This document shows positions 1 through 12,700 of a stretch of 64,000 nucleotides of DNA, in pieces. Every line of letters begins with the position of its first letter. The stretch's first letter is position 1. This DNA comes from Bugula neritina (Eukaryota > Bryozoa > Gymnolaemata > Cheilostomatida > Bugulidae). The stretch covers positions 8,484,207-8,548,206 of the forward strand of contig OZ037767.1 of assembly GCA_964035545.1 (NCBI GenBank), written 5' to 3'. Below the pieces are notes generated by a model. The model was not told where the DNA came from and did not search any database. It saw only the letters and a program-made list of their open reading frames with translations. Made by a program: the position numbers and the translations under genes.

Positions 1-262
1 GTCTCTCTGTAATACAAAGTATTATAATATTAAACAGTATTATGTTATATTTCACAGTATTACTATGTTATATTACACAGTATCACCTACTATGTTATAA
101 TATTACACAACATTACTATGTTACATTACACAGTATTACTATGTTATATTACACAGTATCACCATGTTATATTACACAGTGTTACTATGTTATACTACAC
201 AGTATTACTATGTTATATTACACAGTATTACTATGTTATATTACAAAGTATTACTATTGGAA
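1..262. repeat. AT-rich tandem repeat at the left edge
   Basis: About a dozen imperfect copies of a 20-24 bp unit resembling TATTACTATGTTATATTACA fill the first 260 bases. The array is open at the left edge. One strand is free of stops for 99 codons, but this is only a property of the repeat. If CEP152 continues to the left, the array lies in the intron after its last exon seen here. Confidence 0.85.
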
Positions 263-784
263 AAACCGTGATAATCCACTGAGGGAGTTGTCTGCTAATC
301 ACAATCAGGAAATCAATTGGATTTGTCATCGATACCTTTAATGGTCATGCTATAAATTATTTCATTTTGAAATCTCACTCGACATTTGCAATAATGAAAA
401 TAAAAAATGTAAAACTGAAATTTAAAAAGTGGAAATAATAATTTATAGTACTATTTAGCTAAAAAACTTTTCCAGCAATTTGTACAAAACCACCCTATTT
501 TCTGCCAGAGCTCTAGGAGGCAATATCTTTAGAGGCCAACTGCACAGATCAGATTTAAATGTGTGGGCAAATAGCCCCATCTTAACATTTGTTCAAATAT
601 TTGCTCCTATTTTGTTTTATATGTGGTGTAAGTTTTACAAATTTGCCAAGGAAGGCACAGCTAATTTCGCTACATAAATAAATAAAAACAACACAAACTT
701 AAAATCTGACTTGGGTAAAAAAATGGCATATTTACTACTAGCAACTACTAATATTACAAGTGCAAACACACCTCTGTCCCTGAC
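263..784. other. Unassigned sequence, probably CEP152 intron
   Basis: Between the left-edge tandem array and the last recognisable CEP152 exon I see no coding exon, RNA gene or mobile element. It is either intron or 3' UTR of CEP152. The short ORFs here have no recognisable content. Confidence 0.4.
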
Positions 785-3700
785 CTCCAGCTGGTTAGAC
801 AGATGCTCTATTCTACTCTCGAAGCTGGCACAAGATTTGCTCAGCTCAACTTGCAGCTTTTTGTTGGTAGATTTGAGATGTTCAGTTTGTGCCGACATTG
901 ACTTGAGATTACGACGGAGATCTTCTGCACATGCCTGGTAGTCTCGACACTTTGTGTTTAGCTCGGTCAGCTGTAGAATAAACTACTACTTATATTGGGG
1001 GATAACTACATGTGTACTATAAATTTACTATACTAAACATTATATTTCTGAAAATACAAACTCTGCAGATCAACTAAACTAGAAGACAGAATAAACTATC
1101 AGCAAATAGCAGCAACAGTGTTGATGAGAAAGAGAATACTAGAATGGTATGAACATGCATGCAGGAGAGACAAAGAGGAGAACATAATAAAGATAAGCAA
1201 CATCAGTGTGGAAGGCAAGAGAAAGAGAAGACCAAAAATCAGTGAATGGACACCATCAGATCTGATGTGAAAGCGTGGAAATTAAATAGCAAGGACACGA
1301 GTGATAGAATAAAATAGAAATCCCTAATTGAGTTGGCTATGCACAGTTCCATTACTTGCAAGGACTAAAACGATTATAGTGAGAAACGGCAAAAAATAGC
1401 AGTAAGATAAGGGACTTCCTCTGTAGACAAGAACCCATCAAGCATAGTAACATCTCAGAGATAATAGATTAGGGGGGGGTACAGTGTACACACCTTAAGA
1501 GTCAGGACAGAGAGGTTCTCCTGCAACCCTTTGACTTCTTCTTCAGACCGAGACTTCATTGAATTAGTCTGATCTCTCTCAGCTTCTAGACATCGCTTAG
1601 CTTCCTCCGCAGTTTGAGACAACTTTTCAACTTCCTGTTTATGATCCGCCTCCATCTGAAAACCAGACAGAACTATAGTGACGATGGCTACTGTAACCAA
1701 CGCTAGAAGGCTGGTCTAGTAAATACAGGTACACAGCAAACACGTGACCCCAGAGTCCCAATGCTGCTTGTTGAAAGTCATGTAACAACAGCCTAGTTGT
1801 AGCCATGTTAGCTAACCTGCTGACTGCATGTTGACTACACACTAACCTGTTGACTACACGCTAACCTGTTGACTATATGCTAACCTGTTGACTATCTGCT
1901 AACCTGTTGACTACATGCTAACCTGTTGACTATATGCTAACCTGTTGACTATCTACTAACCTGTTGACTACATGCTAACCTGTTGACTAAATGCTAACCT
2001 GTTGACTACATGCTAACCTGTTGACTATCTGCTAACCTGTTGATTATCTGCTAACCTGTTGACTATCTGCTAACCTGTTGACTATCTGCTAACCTGTTGA
2101 CTACATGCTAACCTGTTGACTAAATGCTAACCTGTTGACTAAATGCTAACCTGTTGACTATCTGCTAACCTGTTGACTAAATGCTAACCTGTTGACTACA
2201 TGCTAACCTGTTGACTACACGCTAACCTGTTGACTACACGCTAACCTGTTGACTACATGCTAACCTGTTGACTACACGCTAACCTGTTGACTACATGCTA
2301 ACCTGTTGACTATATGCTAACCTGTTGACGTATCTTATTCAGCTGCTGCTCAAAGTGGGAATCTGCCTGAGACAAAAGTTTCTCATATTTTCCAGCCTCG
2401 GCCTCCAGTAAGTTGAGTTTTTCTTTCAGCATCTTATTTTCAGCTGCTGACCCCTAATAATAATATAAAACAACAATAATATGAATATGTTGTACACCCT
2501 CTACCTCAAGATGCAGCTATCTACAGCACACTACTTTCTTAAGTTACTGTAAGTGCTTTTCTCCCCTGAGCCAATATGAAGTATACAGAAATTGTTAACT
2601 TTTCATTACAGATGAATTAACAGTGTTGATTATCAATAAACATAGGCACAATAATAATAATAAACTTTGGCCACATTTCAGTAAATCAAAGAAAATAAAG
2701 CACTTTGAAAATTTGCTATGGCATATTAACCACATAAGCTACCCTACAGGCCACCCTTCATTATTAGTTTACCAAAAAGTTGCTAGATTTATGGCAATAC
2801 TGTGGCTGTACAGGGTAAATCCAGTAAATCTACACTTTATTATCCCCCAACCAACTCACTTCGCTCCACTTTAGCTCAGCTTCCTCCAAACTACGTTGCA
2901 GAGAGACAGTGTGTTGCTCCACCAGTTGCTCCTTCTCCTTCAGGTGTTTCTCCTTCAGTGAGTCTATCTCAGTGAGCAACCTGGTAGCACTTGCTTTCTG
3001 TTGACTCACTTCTGACAGCTTCCTTATCAACTCTGCCTTCACTTCATTCAGATCTGACAACACCTGAGTATAGAAGAGTCTTTTGTAGAGCAAAGTTACT
3101 GTCAACAATAACCAATCAGGTTATAAATTTTTCGATAATATACATAAATATGATGCTTGCCAAACTACCAGAATTACTTAAGACATTAAACTGTACAAAA
3201 AATTTCTAACTTTAGGAGAGATTTTAGGTACAATACGTGGCAGTATAGCTTTAGAGTCTAGTATGTCCTGAAGGTTAATAAAGTAATAGAAAGTATGGTG
3301 AGATCTAACTGTTACGTAGTTACCTGACTATGACTAGCCTTGAGTCCTTCTAATTGGCTCTTCTCTTGACCTACTTGACAGTTGAGTTGACTGATGACGT
3401 CTGCATCTTCACCCCGCTGTGCACGGAGCGTGCTCATCTCATGTTCCTGCTCTTTGTGATTGTGCTCTAGTTTCTCCAGGCTCTCTCTCAACTCTTGCCG
3501 ATGGCTCCGCTCTGTGGTAAGTTCTGCTTCTAACCTAACCAGATTTACTTTGGCTGTGTTGTGATTGGCTGTCTCAGCCTCCAGCTCAGCTGTGAGGTCG
3601 GCCAACCGCTGCTGTGTTTGTTGATGTTTCTCTTGTTCAGCACTTAACTCTTTCTGCAGAGTAACCAGATCCTGTTTTATCAACTTTTCACACTCCAAAC

Positions 3701-6700
3701 TACTTCTCAACTCCTCCAACTTCTGTTTGGTTTCTGTATGTAACTTTCTCTCGGAAATCAGCAGACCCTCAATCTTCTCAAACTCTTCTCTTTTCATCAG
3801 CTCCTTATTTTGCTTCTGAACATCAACCAATTCCTTCTCTAAGTTGGCAAGTTCAGCTTTTAGCTGACTCAACCTTGAAGATTCCGCCAACAGCCGTGCG
3901 CTAGTCACTGAATGTGATTCTTTCTCCAACACCAGTTCTGTCTGTATCTTCACCAGCTCATCTTTACTCACCATGCTGCTCTTTGTATCTCGTTCACATG
4001 ACAGATCTGCTTGCAAAACTTCAATGTCTGCTTTAAGGCTGCTTATCTTAAGCATGTCCGCTTTTATTTCAGCATTTTTCTGGTCCACTTCAGCCTTTGT
4101 AATCTTATGCAGTTGCCTTTCTGACGCGAGCTCTACCTGTAAACTGTCGAGCAGAGACTTGCTAACCAAGCCCTTACTCTCATTACACCTTTTCAGCAGC
4201 TCTTCACCCAGCTGTTCAACCTCCGCCTTAACTTTCTGATGCTGAATGCACTCTTTCTGCAGATTCGACTTAGTTTCTTGTGCTTCTGTTTGTGTAAGTT
4301 GATGTGCACATTTTTCAGATTCCAATTCCTTTTGTATTTTAACCAGCTGATCCCTGCTCACAAGATGCTCGGTTTTGCTGCTTACCAAAGTTAAGTCAGC
4401 TAAGGCGAGCTTAGTTTCCTGATGCAAGGCAATCTCATTCTGTAGCTCTGCCTCTTTAATTTCAACCTTACCTTTAGAATGTTGATGCGCAGTTTTCTCC
4501 ACCTGGAGGTCTTTCAAAGCAGCTGTAAGTTTAGTATTAATGACATCTTTATCCTCTCGTTCCACAGCCAAGCACTTACTTAACCTAGCAACCTCCTCCT
4601 TAGCTTGGGAATGACAGAGGGTTTCAGCTTTTAGCTCCGCCCGAAGTCTTTCTAAACTATTCTTACTTTCGACAAAGTTATTCGTGATTTCCCTCAGCTG
4701 GTCCGGTGCAGAGTCATTAGCCTGCAGCTTAGACTGCAACTCCGACAACTGGCTGTTAAGCGTCACGATGTCATCTCGAGAGAGACTCAACTGGACTCGC
4801 TCCGCTGACAGCAGCTTGTCCAGCTTCTGGTTGTCTGACCGGAGATCCTCAAGAATGACCTTTTGCTGAGTCAGCAGCTGGTTCACACGTACAAACTCCG
4901 CCTTGGCATCCTCTAGCTCCGCCTCCTTCTCGCCTAGCCGCTGTTCCAACACACTGATCTGAGACTGCAGCTCTGACTTCTCCACACACAGCGAGCTCTG
5001 GGTCCTCAACAGCACATCCTGCAAGTCGGCTCGCTCTTTTTTCTCATTTCTTAGACTTTCCTCGAGTAATTTGGCCTCAATGCCACTGCAGTTGGCAGAG
5101 TTGCGCCCACTAAATAATAATGATTGGTTGTTGGACCTGCTGTGTTCAACTGATTGGCTGTTGGATCCGCTGTGTTCAGCTGATTGGCTGTTGGAGAATA
5201 GCTCTCTGCACACTGAGACTGTGGAGCTGCTTTGATTCCACCTTTCTTTGGATGCTCCCTAAAAGTCAGCAAAATGAAGAGTAAAGATACCTTCCAACAT
5301 GTTGCTTTTGTAATAATTCTAAACATTGGGTTAATTTATGTTAGTCTGTCTCACATCTTAAATGGAAACCGTAACATTTGTTTGCAAAAAAAAAACATAA
5401 AATCGTGCTGTTGATGTTTAACAACATTCAACTGTGTTTAGAAGATGCCCAATAATACCTTCTGTTCCTCATAAGCCTCCAACTGTGCGAGTTGGTTAGC
5501 ATGTAGTACTAGGTTTGTCTTCTCTTGTTCCCCTCTCTCCACAGCTGCCTTTAGCTCAGCTACTTTCTGTCAACATAAAGCAACTTGCATGAAACCAACA
5601 GCATTATAACAGCAGACACCTCTCACCTCATTTGCAGTGAACACAGGATGTGAGTATTGTAAAAATAACTTTAGTTCTACAGTCGCGTCATGTGGGCTAC
5701 TAGTTTCACAGGGTTATGTCACAATAATCCACAGTACCGTGTGAACATGCATATCAGCCAAAACATTCAATGCAAATTATTATTTTTATGTAATTTCATA
5801 CCAAAACAATTATTTATAAACTGCAGTAGCCAACTTTCATCTGACTGCAGAAAAAGTTCCCAATCTACTATCTACCACACACTATATACTATACTTAACA
5901 CTATATACTATATTTAACACTATAAGCTATACACTATATACTACACACTATATGCTACACACCATATACTATACACTATATGCTATACACAATATACTAA
6001 ACACCATATACTACACACTATATACTATACAGTATACACTATATACTAAACACTATATACTACACACTATATACTATACACTATATACTACACACTATAT
6101 ACTATATGCTACACACCATATACTATACACTATATGCTATACACAATATACTAAACACCATATACTACACACAATATACAGTATACACTATATACTAAAC
6201 ACTATATACTACACACTATATACTACACACTATATACTATATGCTATACACAATATACTAAACACTATATACTACACACTATATACTATACACTATATAC
6301 TACACACTATATACTATACAGTATACACTATATACTAAACACTATATACTACACACAATATACTATATACTACACACTATATACTACACACTCTATACTA
6401 CACACAATATACTATATACTACACCCTATATACTACACACTATATACTACACACTATATACTACACACTATATACTACACACAATATACTATATACTACA
6501 CACTATATACTATGTACTATACAGCACTCACTGTGATATAATCAGCCTCTTTCTGAGTCCAACTCCCTTTCAAAATCTTTATCTCTTCTACCAGGTTCTG
6601 TAAATCTGAAATGCTCTGCAGGTGCACCGAGTTCTTTTTCTACATGGTACAAAGTAGAAGCAGATATAATATATCTCAGACATTGCGTCTCTACACCATT

Positions 6701-9700
6701 ATATGATGGTACTGTGACCAACACCTCTACATTTACTATCCAGTCAACTTGTAACAATGAATGTGGGTAGTGTCTAGGTGGCAGCTTCCTTAGTAATGCC
6801 AATGCATTACCAAGCTAAGATAGGGCTGCTGTGTGGGCAAGAGACCAAGCTAACTCAGTAAGAAACTAGCCTAACTTCAGTAGAAACTGGGGCTAAACTT
6901 TGTGACAATCATTGCCTTGTGCAGTCAACCTCTCTTATCACACACAGATATCTCCTTCAGTTAACACACATGAAACAGTTAGAAATATTTCAACTATTTA
7001 AAGTATGCATTTCATAGCACCTATAGACTAATTACTCCACACTAACACCTCTAACCAATCACTGGAAACATAAAGTGGCCCTTTGAGTGCCTATAGTACT
7101 ACTCTGGAAACTAATGCAATACTACCGTTGGTATCAGAGGCAGCTATGTAGATGCCAATACTTTTAACAAAACCAATTTCAGTCTTTCCTTAGTGGGAAA
7201 AGACAGAACTTGTTGAACATTTATTATATTTCACAATGAAAGACTGGTTGTCTCATGTACCAGCAGCCATTACCAGAACCTCTATCCCCCCTCCCCTCCA
7301 GGAAGATGCTGTAACTATGAGGCCATACTGTTCCATTAGTTCCCATTGAAATATTTATTATTTATACACTGAGTTTACTTTACAGCCAACATAAGCTTTG
7401 AAGACGTAACATAGGAGACACACATATGCTGGTAGTGGTGGTGACTATAAACACTCGCTGCTAGCCCTGGCAGTAGTGCATCATAGCTGAATAGAATAAT
7501 ACAACTAGACTCTCACCTCCAGAGTTGTCTTCTCAGAGCACACCTGGATGTAGAGCTCCTTGACCTGGCGGAGTTCTTCTGCCAAATTATCCTTCAATTT
7601 TCTAGATAAATCACAAAAGTAATATATTTTCACTCAGAAAAGACTCAACGACAAACCCACATGCAAGCTCTATTCTCCCAAAGTCCATTTGCCAACAGCT
7701 TAAAAAGTTTCTAGACATTTTTTAATACTCTTAAGTCTTAGGACATGGCCGACTCTGATACACACACCAGACATCAACGACACAGTCAAATTAAATCAAC
7801 ACATACTGGTTTTCCAGGCATTAAAGTTTGAAGGCTCAGTAATCCACCCCTACTCTAGGAGGGGGGGGGGGGTTATCACAGCCCTCACTACAACAAGCAA
7901 AACTCTCACACTAAACAATTGAAGGATGAGTTCATTTGCTGACCTCAGTTTCTCTAACTCCGCCCCAGACTCCGCCTCCACTCGGCTAAACTTCAGCTGA
8001 AACTCCGCCTCCAGTTCCGATCTGAGAATCTCTCGAGCATTTTTGTTATGAGTTTCCAAAGTCTCTTGACATCTACAAGTCATTTCAATAAATTTTCAGT
8101 GATCCATTCATGCAAAGAAATGAATGCAAGAGCTGTACTATCATGGCACCAGAGCAGGTAATAAATTCATAGGATATACATAACATTGTCTGGATAAGTG
8201 TAAATCATACACCACAGCCTTTAGAATAGAAAACTATATTTTCACCTGAAACTGGCTGCTAAATATTCCCAAAGGAAGGTGGAAAACTGCACTAAAAAGC
8301 CATCATTGGTTTTAACAGATAGGAAGACCAAGATACCTACATCCTTGTTAGTCATGACTAAACATTCCTACGAGTATAGACAATATTTGATTGTCACCAA
8401 ATAAGACAAAACTACAAACTATAGTCGCTCTGCAGTCATCTACACGTGAAGGAAGCAGACTAAATACTGACAACCCAAAACCTGTTATTAGAAAGCAATA
8501 ATTCATCTGTTGTGTGTTGCTAACCGGACAAATACAGTCTGAGTTTAAGGAAGTGGAGATTTGAACTAAACGTAATAAACACACAAGACGCCCTATGGCA
8601 TCTATGTTCAGCTTCAATAAAGGGCACTAGCAAGCAAAGCAAGCATCAAAAATAAAATGCTTTAATGAAGTAGCAGGAATATAGTTTGGAAGAAATACTT
8701 GCAGTGCTGCCATGATTTTATTTACTATATTAAATGTAGTATAGAAATATTCTAACAAATATATTATACAATATAATAAATAGCAATTATAAACAAAATG
8801 AAGGCTAAAATGGCAGCCAATTTCCTGATCCTACAGGACCTACACTGTCAAAACTAACTTGCTAAATATAGGCCTTTATTAGCCAATTTCTAAGACTTTT
8901 ACACTGGAGCCATTAAGCTGCCAGATGATTGGCTGGAGAGCAAAAACCGGCTGGTGGACATTCATTTTCTCATCAACAATAAGACTGAGGTAGCTTCCGC
9001 AAGTCAAGTTGAGTAATACATCACACCAATGTCAATATGAATATGACAATATGACGTTGGCAGTAAGTTACAGTGCAACTTCAGTGGCTGTGCAGCCTTG
9101 AATTGTTATAATTCGTCTATCACGAGTGTCAGATAACTTCAGTGTGTAACCAAGCAGTACCGACTAACCAGGCGCCATATTACATATAACCAGTGGTCTA
9201 TCAACGGTAGCCTCTAGACAATAGGAGCCTTAACACAAGTATGTATCGCCATAACAACAAAAAACAAAATGCCATTGATGAGAGTAAAATGATAAGCCAA
9301 ACTCATTTTTTACATAATAAAACTCAGCGTGAACACTGCCTAAAGGGGTTACTGTGGCAAAAATATGATACCAATAAAGCATTTGGTAGGAAAAAACAGG
9401 GATGTCTGCATGAAAACACAGTTATTATGTAACAATTCATATAAATAAAATGCCAAAAACCATGTACATGCTACTTGAGATTGTGCCTTAACCTGAACAT
9501 CTCATCTAGCACACATTGTGTATTTTGGTATTGTCTTTGGAGACGTTAGCATTAACATTGCCAAAAGGCGCCAGCTATGACCAAATGCAAAAACATTTTC
9601 CCACACCATCGATTTCAGTTTTATATTATTACAAAGTAACGCAACAGTTATGTCCGTTATTTTATGGAGCATATTTCACATTGTAGGTATAGTTGTGTTT

Positions 9701-12700
9701 TGCATCTCATTTCATTGCATATTTACTATACTGTAAGTAAGTTATTTAAATTATTAGGCTGTTTGAATTTTTTCGATTTATTTATAGCATATATTTACAC
9801 TTTCATCATTCCATTGAATACTTAATTAAAACACTTATACAGATGAAATGATATGCACTGGAATAGATCAACAAAATATTTGAATTCCATTCCGATGTGT
9901 AGCCCCAAGTTTATCTAGCAGGCAAACCTGTTATTATGTGATTTAAAAAGCTAAAAAGGGAAAAACTGTTACAAGATCTGCCAAAATTTATAAAAGTTCA
10001 CATTGAAGCTGGTGGGAGCGAAAGAATGGTGACATTCTGTATACTAAAACGTCTTGTCTGAGTGTTACACAAGGGGTTGCCTGTGCAGGGGGTAGTAATG
10101 AACAGCTATGAGATAAAGGGGAGTCAGTGAGTGTTGGTGTAAGTTTGTAGTAATATTATGCTTTGGGGTAGAGCAGAATACTATGCTACTTTTATCACTT
10201 TGTCTGATATGTTGCCAATTCATACAATTACTACTTAACTGGCTCCACAGATGCTCAGAATCAGATGTTAATAGTTTACCGAGTTCAGGGTACAATTATA
10301 TGCTCCATCTTAACAAGCAGCTGATGAGGCGTGGGCATTTTAGTGGCACGCTAGCATCACATGCATATTTCTCAGTGTATTTCACACTATAGCCTCAGGT
10401 TTATTTGTTGCTTTCCCCCTAAAGACTGGGGAGGTGGTGAGTTATACCTGTAAGGTATTTTATCTGCTCCAAACATCACCAACGGGGCACCAATTTAATC
10501 ACAAACTAAATGTGTTTGTAACTAAAATAGCTAATGATGACATAATTTAGCAAAAGAAGATTTAAATCTAACAACTGTATACTACTGTTTCTATATTGCA
10601 CTACTATATTGCATTGTATTTTCTTCAACTCATGTATGCTATCTCTCCAGTTATTGAATGGTGTTGCAATTCTATTTAGCTACAATTATAAATGCATTCT
10701 AGTAAAATAAAAACTTTATACAAGGGCTATCCGTGGGCTTTATAAAATACATGCAGGTGCCTCACTATTATATATGGTCACCAATGCTCAACAAAAGCTT
10801 AAATATGAAATAGTTGAGCGTTATTTTGATAATTTCAATGAGAGTTGACCATTATTCATATAAACATACATACAACACATAGATAATTGGTATTATGCTG
10901 TTTTGAGGTGCATCATCATATGATATAGCAGTGATCAGGTGGGATAAAGAGGGGAATATAATAGCGGAGCAGTGGAAAATAGGGTAAGAGAGTAAAGAGG
11001 AGAGTAAGTTACTGGGGAGGAGAGTAAGTTAGTGAAGAGGAGGGATAAGAGGGGTAGCGGGGAGGAAGGGTCTATTGCACACATCACACACACTAACCTG
11101 TCAAGAGCAGCTCTCTTGTCTCTGTCAAAGTCCTCCACCATTTCTGAGATCTTAGTGTTGAGTTCGGCGTTGATCTCTCCTAACTTTGCCTCATTGGTGG
11201 CCACCGAATCCAGTTGTTCCGTTAAACTCTACAATTAAACTCGGCACATCAAAGGCTGTTATGTGCCCTGAAATAATCATAATTTATGTATTTGATTGTT
11301 GTTCTTGAGTCACTGTGTCTAGCAATTTGCCAAGCACTCACAAATATGGACACTGGTCTTGTGGAGAACACAAATGCTTAGATCAAACAGGCAACAACTA
11401 AAGCTGCTTAAAAAGGCGACAAGCAACCTCTTTTATCCAACAAAATTCAGAGAAAGGTAGCTCAGCAATGGTTGACAGTCAAGGAATTAGCTACTAATTT
11501 TCCAAAGCAACCACATGAATAGTTTTCAGTCGCATCTGAAGAATCCTAGTGATTTGTGACCTGGAGATAGTCTGGGAACTACGGCTGCAGGACTCGGACT
11601 AGACCACGCTTTGAATTTAAAGAGTTATCATAGACACACTTGGAGCAGATTGCATAATAACTTTATAAATATTATAATAGGTTTGGTGAACGGCAGAGCA
11701 ATGAAATCCATAATTATATACACAACTTTACGGGTAAACCACCATAACTGTAAAAAGAAACCCTACTTATTTGAATAATGTTAGATAAAAGCTCTGTTCT
11801 GGGAAATATTTAGTTAAAACCTGCCCACAGTACTGCACCTCACAGGTGTGTGTAGTTTGTGTGACACTTACCTTGACTTCATTGGCCAACATTGTCCTTT
11901 CCTTTGCTAAGGAATCTACTTGTGACCTCAACTTGACCTCTAAAAGGCTATTTCCCTCATTTGCTGCTGACTTATACAGGTTGAGCTCAATGTTGGCCTC
12001 TTTCAACTGCATCTAATAAAATCAAATAGAAAAATACGTTTTAGAAAGTGTAAAACTAAGGGGCAAGGAGACTGAGAGACTTCTAATGGTGTTTTGGGAA
12101 CCCAGGCTACCAGCTTGTTATGAACATTTGTACCACTTAATTTAGTGAAGTTTCTTCAGTTGCTACAATCTTTTTAAAAAACCGAGTTTATTTATTAAAA
12201 CCTATAGTACGCATATAGAGAAGAGTAACCTTATAAGTCATTCACGATATTACACTGCATAAATTTTTTCCAGTCTTCTAGTAATTACAAAATAGTTTTT
12301 TTTAAATTACAACTCCTAATATTTAGTGAAAATGAAATAAGTAGTCTGAAAGTAAACTTTTAAGTAGCAGGGAGTTGTGCTGGAAAAAATTATAATAGAG
12401 CAGTGCAGGCTGAGAAATGTGCAGGAAAGTATGATCTGCAAGGCAACTTGGCCAATACCAATAGCTTACTTAGAATACATTTGGAGCATAAAGCAAGCTA
12501 CTAAAGTTGGGAGTTGGCAGGAAGAGTGAGAGTGGAGAGTGACTGTAACTCACTGGTGGGTGGAAGTAGATATACAACCTCTTTAGTAGGTTTGCAAACA
12601 GAAACACAGTCCAGGTAGTGTTTAACAAAGGCTAAAGTAATGTAATTAATTAACTAAATCACCCTTTTAAAATGGTGGTAAAATAAAAATTATATAAAAA

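Noticed and set aside
1842-2324. CRISPR array
   Set aside because: The units are contiguous 19-bp repeats without unique spacers, in a eukaryotic intron.
5952-6338. 128-codon plus-strand ORF
   Set aside because: It lies wholly inside the CTATATACTACACA tandem repeat; the open frame follows from the repeat unit.
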